A stretch of 64,000 bases of DNA from Nematopogon swammerdamellus (GCA_946902875.1 OX336348.1:15897741-15961740); one strand, 5' to 3'; positions 1-10,135 are shown, counted from the stretch's first letter. Notes: a model not told the origin generated them from the letters alone. Numbers and translations: made by a program.

Positions 1-180
1 TAAGCACCTAATATTGTAGCTCAAACAGTCTCAAAATCATTTTTAGAAGTGAATTGGGGTCAATTGATCAAAACGGAATAGTAAATAAAATTTAACGATT
101 TTATCGGTCATATGAAATCAACTATCATTTTGGTCGTTGGCTCTCGTCCTATTAGATAGAGATGTGATGAGAAGCACTTA

Positions 181-2234
181 GGGTTACCAGATGCAAAATT
201 GAAAAAGGAGGACATTTGAAGCGGTGAATTCTATAATGGCCCAATATGGCCAAAAACAGAAAATAAAAATTTTACAGGAGAGAGTAAAAACTTCATAACT
301 TTGAAATGAAACAACAAACATTTCTGTATTTTTTTTATTATAACTAAACTATATTAAGGATGTATTACTGCAAAAATATACATAAAAAAATTAAAGCCAT
401 TTTATGGACAAATTTTAAACAAATAATTGAATGGGCCCTTGTCGAACCCAACAAAATTTTCCACACTTTGTATTAACAAAAGTACAACAAAACAATCAGC
501 AAGAAACCTAACCTCGCACAGAACCACAATAACGGACTTTGACATTCAACCGATGCCACACTTCAACATTGACATCTAAATTCAAATTCAAAATTCAAAT
601 TCTTTATTTAACTTTTGGCCACACAAAGATAGCATATTAAACATGTGAATAAAGGTTACAATAAACATTATTTTAAATACATCATTCATTAGTCATAAAG
701 ATTCAAAATTAAATTAAAAATGAAATGGACAAGTCAGAGTTATAAAATCACACAATATATAAAATCAGAAAATAAGAATAAAAAAAAAATAAAAAATAAA
801 ATTATGTATACACATATCACATATCATCTCGTAAGTTAATTAAATTTATCAAAATCAAAATAAATTTTGAAATTATGAAATTAATAAAAAAAAACTATCA
901 TTATACAATTACATTTAAAATTTACAATCATTACAATAAAATAAAATAAAATATTTATAAAAAATTAAATTAAATTAAAACTAAGACTAGAATAAAATAT
1001 GCTAAATAGACTGCTGACTACGTGTTTTTTGTACTTATTTGGTCAAAACTAAAAATCTTATTATCAAAATATTCATCAATACTATAAAAAGGCCTCGAAG
1101 CAAGGTAACTTCTTAATTTAGATCGAAAGACCCCGAAGCTACCAACCTGTGTCAGTTCTCTATTTAGATTATTGTACATTTTAACTCCCATGAATTTCTC
1201 GCTTTTGTAGAACAACTGACATTTTGGGTTATCACCCGCAATGTCATCCTTGTTTCTGAGGTTATGCCCCTTATTATTAACTGTTTTAAACTTACTTTTA
1301 TTTTTAAATATGTTACACAATGTCATGAAAATATAGAGTGATATTACTGTTAGTATCTTTTGATTTACAAATAATGGTCTACACGTATCTCTAAATTTTG
1401 CACCTGTTATTATCCTAATAGCTTTTTTCTGCATTTTTAACACTTTTTGTATGTCTACACTACTTCCCCATACTTCGATGCCATACCTAAGTTTAGATTC
1501 TATGTATGCATAATAAATTTGCTTGAGCGTTTTATTTGTAGTTGTAGGTTTTAATGTTTTTAGTATCTAACAGTTACAATCGCCTAAATCCAATTAGCGG
1601 TAAAAGGGCCCAATTATGTAATAGGTATTGGGCCCTTGTTTCACTCATAAATTATTTTGATCTCTTTGTATGTACGAAGTAGTAAGAAATTGGGCCTGTA
1701 TTCACATCAAGGCGATGCGTTCCACCTTTAAAGAATACAAAAAATAAAAAAAACATTTTCGTAAAAAAAACATATTGGGCCCTTATGGAACTCACCGCTT
1801 CATTTACTCTGGAAAGGTTCGAATTAAAGAAATGTTATAAATAAAATAAAACTTATTTTAACTATGCATTATATTTTCAGAACTACATATTTTGACGATA
1901 ACTGGTCACTTTTTTAGAAAATACGAATTAAAAATTAAAATAATGTTACAAGTTAGAGAATGTAACATTATTTTAATGTGTACTGAGTAAAGATTATAAC
2001 TTCTTTGTCCATTGTGCGCTAATAATGGAAAACTCACGTTCAGGGTTTGCATTTTGCGATGAAATACAAAAATAAAACAGAGCGGGTGAATGCAACGCGG
2101 GCGGGAACTTTGAGTAATTGGTTTAATTCAAATAAAGAGGACAAATTGAGGACGGAAGGAGGACGTTTCTAATTGATCCGAAAAGAAGGACATGTCCATG
2201 ACATGTCCTCGTTTGGGATACTATCTGGTAACCC
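181..2234. mobile_element. Non-autonomous DNA transposon, TA target site, nested LINE inside
   Basis: The element starts GGGTTACCAGAT and ends with the exact reverse complement ATCTGGTAACCC. TA lies immediately outside both ends (179-180 and 2235-2236), which is the Tc1/mariner/pogo type of target duplication. A second, imperfect inverted repeat lies inside (about 217-248 versus 1769-1801, around a GGGCCCAATAT motif), so this may be one element inserted in another. No transposase reading frame is visible. The interior is AT-rich and contains a LINE fragment on the minus strand. Superfamily assignment is an inference from the TA target and short TIR. Confidence 0.6.
576..1570 (-). pseudogene. 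Jockey/CR1-like LINE, C-terminal RT fragment and 3' end
   Basis: The open part is 1018-1443 (141 codons). It begins after a typical Jockey-type stretch (LQKKAIRII region) and ends with the FRSKLRSYL and FYSIDEYF motifs that close the reverse transcriptase ORF in these LINEs. In-frame sequence continues upstream to about 1560 (YGIEVWG-like). The 3' UTR is very AT-rich and ends at about 577-604 in a GAATTT-type microsatellite, the usual tail of this LINE group. It is strongly 5'-truncated: no catalytic RT motif remains. It sits inside the DNA transposon at 181-2234. A related fragment lies at 50466-51125. Confidence 0.65.
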
Positions 2235-2236
2235 TA

Positions 2237-2417
2237 GATGCACCTCTATTGGCGTCACCTAACGACCGATAGATGACAAGTGTTCTAATTATTTTACTTT
2301 GTGTTTATTTTGTTTTTGCTATTCAAAGCTAGATGGCGTATTATAACCTTGAGCTCAAAATATTTATATGAAAATATTCCCAATGTCTTCTCTATAACCC
2401 CTTTTAATCTCTTTGCT
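2237..2417. other. Non-coding flank between two DNA elements
   Basis: AT-rich sequence between the TA-flanked transposon and the fold-back element. No reading frame or repeat was recognised. Confidence 0.4.
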
Positions 2418-3000
2418 TGGAGCCCAGCGGTTGGAGGTTGAAAAGGGTTCAAGCTTGCTTCATAATAGAGTTTTTTTTTCTCATTCGCTAGTGTATCCTT
2501 ATATAAATTAAATTTAAAAAAATCCTCCTGATATTTTCCATTTATTTTTTTTTATCAGTTTTTTAATTACTACTTCTCAACGGACGAACATTCAAGGTTG
2601 ATTTTAATTTTGAAAAAATAGCAAATTTTTGTATCTACAGACTAAAAAAATAAGAAATTAATTCCGATCAGAAAAACATTACTTTTTTACCATAAATATA
2701 TCATTTCCATACACCACTGCCAATAATTGATTTATGGTAAAAAGTCATGTTTTTCTGATCGGAATTAATTCTTTATTTTTTTAATGTGTAGAAAAAAAAA
2801 TTAGCAATTTTTCAAAATAAAAAGCAACCATGAATGTTCGTCGGTTGACAAGTAGTAATTAAAAAACTGATTTAAAAAAAATGCACGGAATATATCTGGA
2901 GGATTTTTTCAAATTTAATTCATTAGGGATACACTAGCGAATGAGAAAAAAAAACTTTATTATGAAATTAATTCTACTTTAAATGCTACAACCACTGGGC
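2418..3000. repeat. Fold-back (hairpin) MITE of about 0.5-0.58 kb
   Basis: Two arms, about 2459-2695 and 2730-2968, are near-complete reverse complements. They share landmarks such as CTCATTCGCTAGTGTATCC, GATCAGAAAAACAT and TTTTTTAATTACTACTT. A weaker inverted match continues outside the arms around AGCCCAGCGGTTG (2420s) and its complement (2985-3000). There is no coding potential. The structure is that of a MITE or fold-back element. The target duplication is not clear. Confidence 0.7.
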
Positions 3001-3031
3001 TATTGTATGTAGTATGTAATGTTTGTTGCAG

Positions 3032-3217
3032 GTCGTTCCGACACCGACAAGACAGAAAACCTTGGTCCCTGCAAAGATATGAATCATCGTGATGAAACCT
3101 TTTATTGCATTAGAGAAAAAGAAATCACTGAAAGCGATATTGGCAAAAGTATATTCTACTGTAATGTCGATGGTGTGTTTTTTTTCAGGAGCAAACCGTT
3201 ACTGTATGAAATAATAC
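3032..3217 (+). CDS. Internal exon of an unrecognised host gene
   Basis: A 186-bp exon candidate with a clean acceptor (TTTGTTGCAG before 3032) and a strong donor (GTGAGT from 3218). It is open throughout: two bases of a split codon, 61 full codons, one base of the next. The peptide has three Cys and many charged residues (CKDMNHRDETFYCIRE, then a hydrophobic VFFF). The donor phase matches the acceptor phase at 35809 and the junction is in frame (EII then PKSEWENY). Codon use is unlike the AT-rich flanks. I do not recognise the family; it could be a secreted or membrane protein. Confidence 0.6.
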
Positions 3218-3344
3218 GTGAGTCACATACAAAATAATTTACAAATTATCGATCATTCACCGAATTAATACCAAAAGCGAAGGGGCACAATTAATTTTAA
3301 TTGTCACTTTATTCGCTTCAAATTTTATTTACAAAACCAAGGTA

Positions 3345-3470
3345 AAAAAGTGGTCAATTGAACCATGTTCACGTGCCTAGGGTCACATAACCTGCTTCGC
3401 TTTCATCTAATTATATTTTCTACTAGGGTTTGGTCAGACTTTGGATGGGTGGCCGTAGTAAAAAAATTTG
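3345..3470 (+). repeat. SINE-like repeat fragment with 5S-like box (family D)
   Basis: It matches, in inverse orientation, the copy at 35440-35620: AACCATGTTCACGTG, GCTTCGCTTTCATCTAATTA, then TTTGGATGGGTGGCCG. The last block resembles the 3' internal control region of 5S rRNA (GGATGGGTGACCGC). The copy is cut off soon after this box. Confidence 0.45.
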
Positions 3471-3509
3471 TGATTGGTAGGTCATACTGCAGAGGTGGTC
3501 TCATATAAA

Positions 3510-4440
3510 TTTTATCTATTTATTTATTTATTTATTTTTATATAAGAAATCAATAGCAACATAATATCAAATTATAAAATTATGGAACATTGTCATGTCA
3601 AATTGGCTAATAATAGATTTCGTAGTTAGAATTTTCAAATTTTCTTTTCGACTACGATCTGGCCAAAAATTATATAAGAAAAATAAAATTAAAATTAAAT
3701 TAATAACCTATACCTAACTACCTACAACAAATATACTAATTTAATAAAGAATTCATTAATAAAATTAAAATAAAAAAATATTCTATTCATCATAAAAACA
3801 CTTTAAAATTCAAAAATTAAATTAAGTAAATAATTTGAAACATTTAAACATTTAAAAATTCTGAAAATTATAAAATTTTAAAATTTTAAAATTTCACCCC
3901 AATTAGGGTTTCGCTGGGATGAAAGAAGGAGGATTTGTGTGAGGGTGTGTTTATTGGGGGGTGTGTGCATGTGTGAGAGGGTGTGATTGTGAGAGAGTGT
4001 GTGCATGATGTGAGAGAGTGTGGTCAGTTTGGCATGTTTAACCTTCTTGTAACAGCTGCGCTACCTGACGTTTTACTCCCGTCTTAGAAGTATTGAAAAG
4101 GTCAATGGCATAAAATTTTGAGTTATATGTTTTTGCAATTCGGTTGAGTGTCGTATTTCTTGTGAAGTTTTTCCGGAAATTATGGACATGCAGTAGTTGA
4201 GAAGATCGCGTACGGCGTGCTGGTACATGAAATTGGACAGCCTCCACAATTTCCGGGGAATCGATAGTGCTGTTGACAATGTCATGCAGAAGTGTCATGT
4301 CCATAATTGTACGACGTTCCTCCAGAGTCATCAATCTGGCCCAGAGTTCGTAAGGGATAGAGAACGCTCCACGAAATTCAACACAATTACTAAGTCCCTC
4401 TCACTTGGGTCCGCCAACAGTTTATGTATGCTATAAAACA
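3510..4440 (-). pseudogene. Jockey-like LINE, C-terminal RT fragment with 3' UTR
   Basis: The main open stretch is 4038-4334 (LEERRTIMDMTLLHDIVN, IDSPEIVEAVQFHVP, IDLFNTSKTGVKRQV), with in-frame sequence upstream (ELWARLM). This is the conserved C-terminal region of Jockey/CR1-type reverse transcriptases, past the catalytic motifs. The 3' UTR contains a GT/GAGAG-rich low-complexity stretch (about 3925-4025) and AT-rich sequence, and ends at 3517-3540 in (TAAA)n on this strand, as expected of a LINE tail. It is 5'-truncated. Confidence 0.6.
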
Positions 4441-4454
4441 AATAGAGTCTGCCC

Positions 4455-4780
4455 ACCCTAAGTGACGTCTATAATTCCGTCCGTAATTCCTCGTTCTGAC
4501 CACACTCCATCAGCAAATGGTACATGCCATCCTCCTTGTTACACCGATCACAATTTGGAGAATCTCTCTTTTTCATCAGGAATTTAAATTTATTCAATGG
4601 AATGTGGCCAGAACGAAGTCTTAGAGCTAGCACTATTTCAGGCCTTCGTAAATTACACACCTGGAACCAGGGAACCTGTGGAGGTTCGGATTGTAAGGTT
4701 TTGTATCATATTCCACTCTGTACGGATCGACAACCAAAATGCTCTTTCCATAAATTTTTACATAGTGTTTTAACTTCTGG
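4455..4780 (-). pseudogene. LINE RNase H C-terminal fragment
   Basis: Residues encoded at 4469-4660 include LRLRSGHIPLNKFKF, SPNCDRC and HLLMECGQNEELR. This is the terminal part of the RNase H region of I/R1-type LINE polyproteins, followed by the Cys/His motif. Open sequence of the same type continues upstream to about 4780. It lies directly upstream (same strand) of the Jockey fragment; the two probably derive from different elements. The outer end of the giant inverted repeat falls at 4779. Confidence 0.5.
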
Positions 4781-5094
4781 CAATCGATCCATACAGACTA
4801 TACTTTTTTACTTTATAATTATAATTATAATATACAAGCTGTGCCCGCGGCTCCGCCCGCTCTCATATTTCACTTCACTGCTAACCTCATAAGCTATTTA
4901 GCGTGATAGTAAGCCTATAGTTGATGGGAAGAATCAAGCTATTCGTAGAATTTTGTTTTATTAAAATCGGTTCAGTGGTTCTCGAGTTATAAGCGGACAG
5001 ACAGACACTCAGACAGAAAGCAGACGTTGGATTTTATTATAGGTAAAAAGGATAAAGGAAGGAAGGAAGGATAATATATAATAATAATATATGA

Positions 5095-5560
5095 GGTCTT
5101 TCAAAATTAGTTCATAGTACGCTAAGGGGGGGTTCTGTATCGGAAATGGATCACTTTTGAAGAACAAAGAATTTTTTTTTACAAAAAAAAATTGTTTTAA
5201 ATGAAAATGTAAAAAACATTTTTTTCTTAATCGTTTTAGTTTCATGCCAGGAACGAAAAAGTCTTCCAACACAGATCTCTTTCTTTCAGAAATTGTGAAA
5301 AACAACAATTTTAGTTTTATTAGTATGGAATAGAAAGAATTTGATTTTTTTTACCAACTTACACGTTTTACATCATAATGGTCATGAAGACTTTTTTGTT
5401 ACTGTTATGAAACTGAATCCACCTATTTTTTATTTAAATACATAAAAAATATTTTACTTAAAAAAAAAGCCCAAGGTCCAAAAAAAATTAGTGAATTTTT
5501 TATTAAGTGAAGTCCCTTAAATGGTAGATTCTACATATATCTGAAATGGATCACGTTTAT
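5095..5560 (-). repeat. Interspersed AT-rich repeat (family E)
   Basis: Non-coding repeat whose end reads GAACCCCCCCTTAGCG followed by ACTATGAACTAATTTT on the other strand. Copies occur at 15560-15965 (mirror copy) and several times within 27245-27980. It includes the conserved stretch AAGTCTTCATGACCATTATG. The short frames in it are not coding. Confidence 0.6.
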
Positions 5561-5746
5561 GATGTTAATTTTATTTACGTACCTATAGATTTTTTTTTCT
5601 GGACATGCCACATAGTAGTGCCCATGCATACTAATACACCCTGAAAATTTCAACAAAATCGGTCCAGTACTTTCAGAGTTATTAAAAACATAATTGTAAC
5701 ATAAAATATAAGAAAGTAATACTGATAACTAAAGAAATAAACCTAC

Positions 5747-6405
5747 CTAACAAACATTAAAATATTTATCAAAAGGGGCATTTTCAAATGTTCCTAGAAC
5801 ACTTGCTGCATTACCCCGCTGGATGGCAAGGCTTACCCTTTGAATGAAGTAGGCCCTTGATTGCGGGACGCCAGTTGCGTCCACCAGCAGAGGCCCAAGC
5901 CTCTTCAAGAAGCTTTTGACTTCACAGCTCCACGGACCGAGGGTTTCAACCGCAAACGCAACAAATTCGAAATCTTGAATTATATTTGAATATTTGTTGC
6001 GTTTGAGGCTTTCCGCTCCGGCCGCGGCCGCGCCAGCCGCTCTTGAAGAGGCCCGAACGTGACTTGGAGCCAATGTGTCGACACAAGTGGCGTGCCACAT
6101 CAATGACCTACCCTTAGCCCATGGCACTAGGGTGATACCATCGGGCCTCTTGCCATCCAGCCGGGAATAACCGCAAGGTTCTAGGATGCACGGTATGTTT
6201 GCTGTCGGAAGCGTGGACTTTATAATAAAATTTAAATTTTGATGCCTGGAGTTTCTACCTGCACTTTTGATACAGGATAGTCCGTGGTGGCCATATATGT
6301 CGACTGGTGACCCACACACACAATTATGACTTTCACAAATTTTGAGGCCTAAACGAAGTGCAACCGAAATTTTGGTGGTTTTCTGATCTAATAATGTCCC
6401 TAGGT
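5747..6405 (-). pseudogene. R2-type LINE, CCHC and restriction-like endonuclease domain (left arm)
   Basis: The C-terminal part of the LINE ORF. The open frame 5747-6319 starts inside the domain; in-frame sequence begins near 6400 (LGTLLDQKTT, ICESHNCVCG). Visible motifs in order: a Cys/His knuckle (CVCGSPVDIYGHHGLSC), RH..LN, LEPCG, then KRPDGITLVPW and HATCVDT. The last two are consistent with the PD-(D/E)xK core of restriction-like endonucleases in R2/R4/NeSL/Hero-type LINEs. It ends AIQRGNAASVLGTF. A one-base shift separates it from the RT segment. No recognisable rDNA target flanks it, so site specificity cannot be judged. Confidence 0.75.
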
Positions 6406-7309
6406 GACTCGATGGGTAAGCTCAAGCCACGCTCCAGATTCTTTTTCTGAAACCGCCAAACTTGCCGCCAAAATACGTGCACGATTAATTTCATTACAAT
6501 TTTCAAGGAGAATGTTATGTTTCAATTTGACTATTGGAATATCCCACTTGGACTGGGCGACAGCTTGGCTTGGACACGGTGGTTGTTCGTCGGGACAAAG
6601 CACCTTGCAAGCAGAAACGGCTTCTTCGAAGTACGAAATCTCAAACTCACATAGTGAGGGACTTAATATCGAACCAATGAGAGCTGATGTACTATTAATT
6701 GAAGTAATAAAGGCCGGTAGACAAATATCCTCCACCTTTCTCAGACCAATTCCACCGTATTTTACGGGTAAAGTTGCTTGTTCCCAGGACGAATCCGTCA
6801 ATTTCAAATTCAGCAATTTTTCCAAGTTACAACGCAGAGAGTTATCAATTGAATTAATCAAATCATTTTCGTTCCAAATCGGACTTGAGCGCAGAAAATA
6901 AGTGAGTTTCGGCATGTATATGCAGTGGCGAAGCAAAAATAAAGCCATATGTGTATTAATGTCTTCCAATCGTTCACAAAATTTCGATATCGTCTCTGTT
7001 TTCTTCTCAATCAGTGGGCGTTTACCTTCGGAAGTAACTGGAGCACCAAGAAGATAAAAGTTATCGTTTTCTAGAACTTGTATGTTTGGCGCTATTTCGT
7101 TGAATTTCTTAATAATTTCATCTTTTTCATCGTTCGATTTGAAAACATAAATTTCACATTTCGAAAAAATTAAATGAAGCCCGATTTCTTTGAAAGGTTT
7201 GTCAACTTTCCCGCCCAAAGTTTCGTCGTCCAGGTACCATATATTCAGCTCTGAAGTTATTTGTTGAATAATACTATGGATTGACAGACTGAATATAGCC
7301 GGGCCCAGT
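6405..7309 (-). pseudogene. R2-type LINE, RT palm/thumb segment (left arm)
   Basis: Continues the reverse transcriptase after an insertion. It starts DPLGPAIFSLSIHSII (the region after the QGDP motif), holds the catalytic box as YLDD (YLDDETLGG), then GLHLIFSKCE and a thumb region (RHCIYMPKLTYFLRS), ending WLELTHRVT at a stop caused by a frameshift. The reading frame upstream of 7309 runs into inserted sequence and is not part of the gene. The LINE protein would act as RNA-dependent DNA polymerase during target-primed reverse transcription. Confidence 0.75.
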
Positions 7310-7315
7310 GGATCT

Positions 7316-8050
7316 TTTTTTTTTTTTATACTAAGCGCGACATGTGGCGCTGAGCCACCCATAAGGTGTCTAGCGACGCCCATGGACATTCGGACGCAGG
7401 CGGGGGCTGCGAATGCCATGCCGGCCTGACAGCTGCCCATTCACGCCTCTCTTGAAGGACCCGAGACTATACTTGGGGGAAATATGTGGATATGATGAAG
7501 GGATATGACTCCCTTCTTATATTACTAGGTGGTAGGGTTTAACCCGCCCGGGTTGGTACCACCGCACTGAATGAAAGGTCGGTCGAAACGGCTATGTAAA
7601 TAGTTTGTGTTTTCCGTCCAGTTCAGTGTAGCCGGCACGACCGAAGGGAAGCACTGACGTGGCACCAAGTTCAACCGGTGTTATGGGCTCACATCGCGGA
7701 TGTTGTAGGTGATGTAGCCAACCGTGTCAGTTTCCATAAAAAAAAAAAAAAATGTGGGCAGGTAAAGCGTTCCAGACTTTGCCGGTTCTGTGGAGAAAGG
7801 ATCTGCAGAACCGATTTGTACGCATCGGCGGTAAGTCCAGCGTATAGGGATGCAATCCATGCCCAGTGCGCGTTGTGCGGAGGTGGAAAGGGGACGCCGG
7901 AATCGCGTTAAACAGCTCCTCCGAGCACTCCCCGTGGAATAAGCGATAGAACACGCTTAGGGCGCCGACATCCCTACGAAGTTGCAGCGGTTCTAGATCG
8001 CGGGACACGTCGGGGTCATCGACTAGTCGCACGGCTCGATCTCCTCGGCA
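7316..8050 (-). mobile_element. 5'-truncated Jockey-like LINE inserted in the R2-type LINE (left arm)
   Basis: It is flanked by the target duplication GGATCT (7310-7315 and 8051-8056) and ends in poly(A) on this strand next to 7316. The encoded part (7757-8050) is a Jockey C-terminus: RRDVGALSVFYRLFHGECSE, FHLRTTRTGH, NRFCRSFLHRTGKVWNALP. After an embedded SINE it resumes as FKRGVNGQL-like sequence and a 3' UTR with CGCCACATGTCGCGCTTAG. Removing the insertion makes the host RT frame continuous (GCQQGDP to DPLGPA). Confidence 0.75.
7490..7751 (+). mobile_element. SINE-like element A inside the Jockey fragment (left arm)
   Basis: About 262 bp ending in poly(A), flanked by the 6-bp duplication ATGTGG (7484-7489 and 7752-7757). 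It carries the family A body: ACTAGGTGGTAGGGTT, GTCGAAACGGCTATG, CCGAAGGGAAGCACTGACG, GGATGTTGTAGGTGATGTAG, GTGTCAGTTTCCAT. The shared 5' head seen at 42032-42368 is missing, so this copy is 5'-truncated. Confidence 0.75.
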
Positions 8051-8056
8051 GGATCT

Positions 8057-8323
8057 CCCTGCTGGCAACCAACGCTTGATGAAATTGGATCATTTTGATT
8101 GTAGAATAGATGAGTTGGTGAAGCATAGCATTGCCAGAGGTATGGGTAAATTTCGGGGATATTGTTTTGTATGGAATTGAGCATTGAGTCTCGTTCTAAA
8201 CTGTTAAAGGCATTTTTTACATAGAATTTTATGATAACTTCAGCTTCTTTTTTTCTTATTTTGTATGTTCGCACTGAGTGCACCGCTGCTTCACATCCTC
8301 CCTTGGTAGCAAAGCCTAGCTGT
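8057..8323 (-). pseudogene. R2-type LINE, RT fingers/palm segment (left arm)
   Basis: Encodes QLGFATKGGCEAAVHSVRTY, then the motif A region as FYVKNAFNSLERD, then YLWQCYASPTHLFY and VGCQQGDP. Motif A in related LINEs has a catalytic Asp at the residue that is Tyr here, so this copy (and its mirror) should be catalytically dead. It is interrupted on one side by the SINE at 8331-8814 and on the other by the Jockey insertion at 7316-8050. Confidence 0.75.
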
Positions 8324-8330
8324 ATTGGGC

Positions 8331-8814
8331 CGGTACCGGTACCGTGTGGGGTCGGTACTTAAAAAGAATAGCCCCACTGCATCTCTCCCCGTCGCATGTC
8401 GTAAAAGTCGACTAAGGGATAAGAAGAAAATTCGTCAGCCTCGGTAGCTCAGTGGCGCGGTTGGTTAGTCAACTGTTATTAAGCAACGCTGAGCGCGGTC
8501 AGTGATTGGATGGGTGACCGCTCGACCGTTGGAGGCTGACCGTGGTTCGGATTCCACGTTAAACTGTAGGTCCCTTCCCTTCTTACCTTACTAGGTGGTA
8601 GGGTTTATCGCGGCCGGGTTGGTACCACCGCACTGAACGAAACGTCGGTCGAAACGGCTATGTAAATAGTTCGTGTTTTCCGTCCAGTTTAGTGTAGCCG
8701 ACATGAAATGAAGGGAAGCACTAACATGGCACCTAGTTCACCCTGTGTTATGGGCTGACATCACGGATGTTGTAGGTGATGTAGCCAACCGTGTCAGGTT
8801 CCATAAAAAAAAAA
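8331..8814 (+). mobile_element. Long SINE-like element C with tRNA/5S-like block (left arm)
   Basis: 484 bp with poly(A), flanked by the duplication ATTGGGC (8324-8330 and 8815-8821) and inserted in the RT frame. It has a modular structure: a head (ACCGTGTGGGGTCGGTAC to ACTAAGGGAT); a block with a tRNA A-box match TAGCTCAGTGG (8445-8455); a stretch resembling the 5S rRNA internal promoter (AAGCAACGCTGAGCG, GGATGGGTGACCGC, 8480-8521); a B-box-like GGTTCGGATTCC (8544-8555); then the family A body and tail. Pol III transcription is an inference. Confidence 0.75.
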
Positions 8815-8821
8815 ATTGGGC

Positions 8822-9913
8822 GAAATTTGGATCCAAGCTTTCTGTAGATGCGGTTGCAGGCCAGTTTAGAAACCAATCTTCTGAAAGTACAGCCGACAGC
8901 TATTGGACGAATGCCACCACATTTTTTGTTTAAGGCGAAAAGACTGGCCCCATACAGAAAAGGCACAAACGAAGCAATGACTTTGCCGGAAAGCATCAGG
9001 TTACATAATTTAGATAATTCTATTAGAAGTTCTGTACCCGCAACACCCCATTTGAGGTTGATGTTAGATCTTTCAAATGCTGTGGTCTTAGACCGTCGAT
9101 TCCACCAGCAGAACCATTTGGAAATGATGCTATTGCTGCTGCCACTGCTTGTTCGGTCACTATCATGTAATTAGGTTCGTCTGTGAGTGGATCTGGTAGC
9201 TGGAGTAGACGAGATGGCGTAGGGTGTTTGTCTTTCAGAGCATTGTACGTTTCTGAGCAATCAGTTGCGAGGTCTTCCTCCGATGACAGTAGACGAACAG
9301 CGCCTCGAATGTCACCGTCTGAAACTTTATTCTCCACACATTTTAAAAGATTACATCCGGATTTTCGTAGCCTCGTTGTCTGTTGAATTTGGCCGTAATC
9401 ATGTAACCGACTCTTTATTTTGTTTGTTAAAGATTTAGGATTCTGTTTCCTTTGTGGTTCGACGTTCAAGACTGTGTAAGTGAATAAGAAAAGTTCCTCC
9501 CAAGAATTTAGAGTGTTGTTATCTATGCACGATTTGATAACTTCCTTTAGTTTGGAGGCAACTGCAAATCTAGCCCCACGGGGGATTCTCCTTATGACTG
9601 GAATTTTCACTTTGTAACTTCGTAATTTGTCTAAAAATGTATTACTCGCTCCATGATGCTGAGTAGAAATGGTTACGGTGTCCAAATTGAGATGAGGTTG
9701 TGATGAATGTATCTGGCTAGGGCGATGGCATCTTGAGGTATGAATTTTGAATCCACGCACACCTCGGAAATATCGAATGTCCGCACAGAGAGGACAGCGG
9801 ATCTGTGGATTGTGTTGAAGTTGCGTCGGGAGTTGCGAGGAACTGTCAGATTGAGCCAGTAAATTTTGTTTGGCGGTCTGTTGTACAACACTCGTTTGGT
9901 CAGTTGAAATCAT
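8822..9913 (-). pseudogene. R2-type LINE, N-terminus with C2H2 finger and start of RT (left arm)
   Basis: ATG at 9913 in a frame open to 9023. Residues about 40-63 form a C2H2-type finger (CPLC, then GFKIHTSRCH), as in the N-terminus of R2-type proteins, where it binds target DNA. The region then runs to SAGGIDGLRPQHLKDL, the start of the RT domain. A one-base shift near 9030 is also present in the right arm. The frame resumes at 8996-8822 (LMLSGKVIASFVPFLYGAS, NKKCGGIRPIAVGCTFRRL). The AT-rich sequence between 9914 and about 10080 is the likely 5' UTR. Confidence 0.75.
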
Positions 9914-10135
9914 TGATTATTATTTATTACCTACTCCAAATAAAAATAAAATACTATTAAACAATAATGTAAGGACTAAAAGTAAATAAATAAAACTTAA
10001 CAGAAAATGACAAGGAAAAAATAAAGTTGACAGTTTTGACAGTTTTTTTGCCAAAAATAAATTGATAAATGAAAAAAAAATACATTTACGTACATCTCAT
10101 ATGCGCGGGACAGCTGGCGCGTGAGGCCTTGAGCT

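Larger units (their letters stand above)
4779..10135 (-). repeat. Left arm of giant inverted repeat
   Basis: About 5.36 kb matching 10254-16288 in reverse complement. The outer end is the shared GGCAATCG (4779) / CGATTGCC (to 16288), beyond which the flanks differ. The inner end is near GGCCTTGAGCT (10135). The arm contains, from outside in: an interspersed repeat with GGAGCCGCGGGC (4830-5045), an AT-rich repeat (5095-5560), and an R2-type LINE on the minus strand with nested Jockey and SINE insertions. Visible differences between arms are scattered substitutions plus one large insertion in the right arm. Confidence 0.9.

Noticed and set aside
6404..6901. 165-codon frame opposite the LINE RT segment (and its mirror 13492-13989)
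   Set aside because: Antisense shadow of the RT coding strand, whose motifs (YLDD, thumb) are on the minus strand.
8480..8521. A genuine 5S rRNA gene
   Set aside because: Only the internal control region is similar; the rest of the 120-nt 5S sequence is absent and it lies inside a poly(A) SINE.
8748..8996. Apparent proteins ending in a shared ITYNIRDVSP tail (also 11395, 12325, 42997)
   Set aside because: The tail is read-through into the reverse complement of SINE element A, not a conserved domain.
9673..9891. 72-codon frame overlapping the LINE N-terminus (and mirror 10500-10718)
   Set aside because: Shifted-frame shadow; the zinc finger frame is clearly the coding one.
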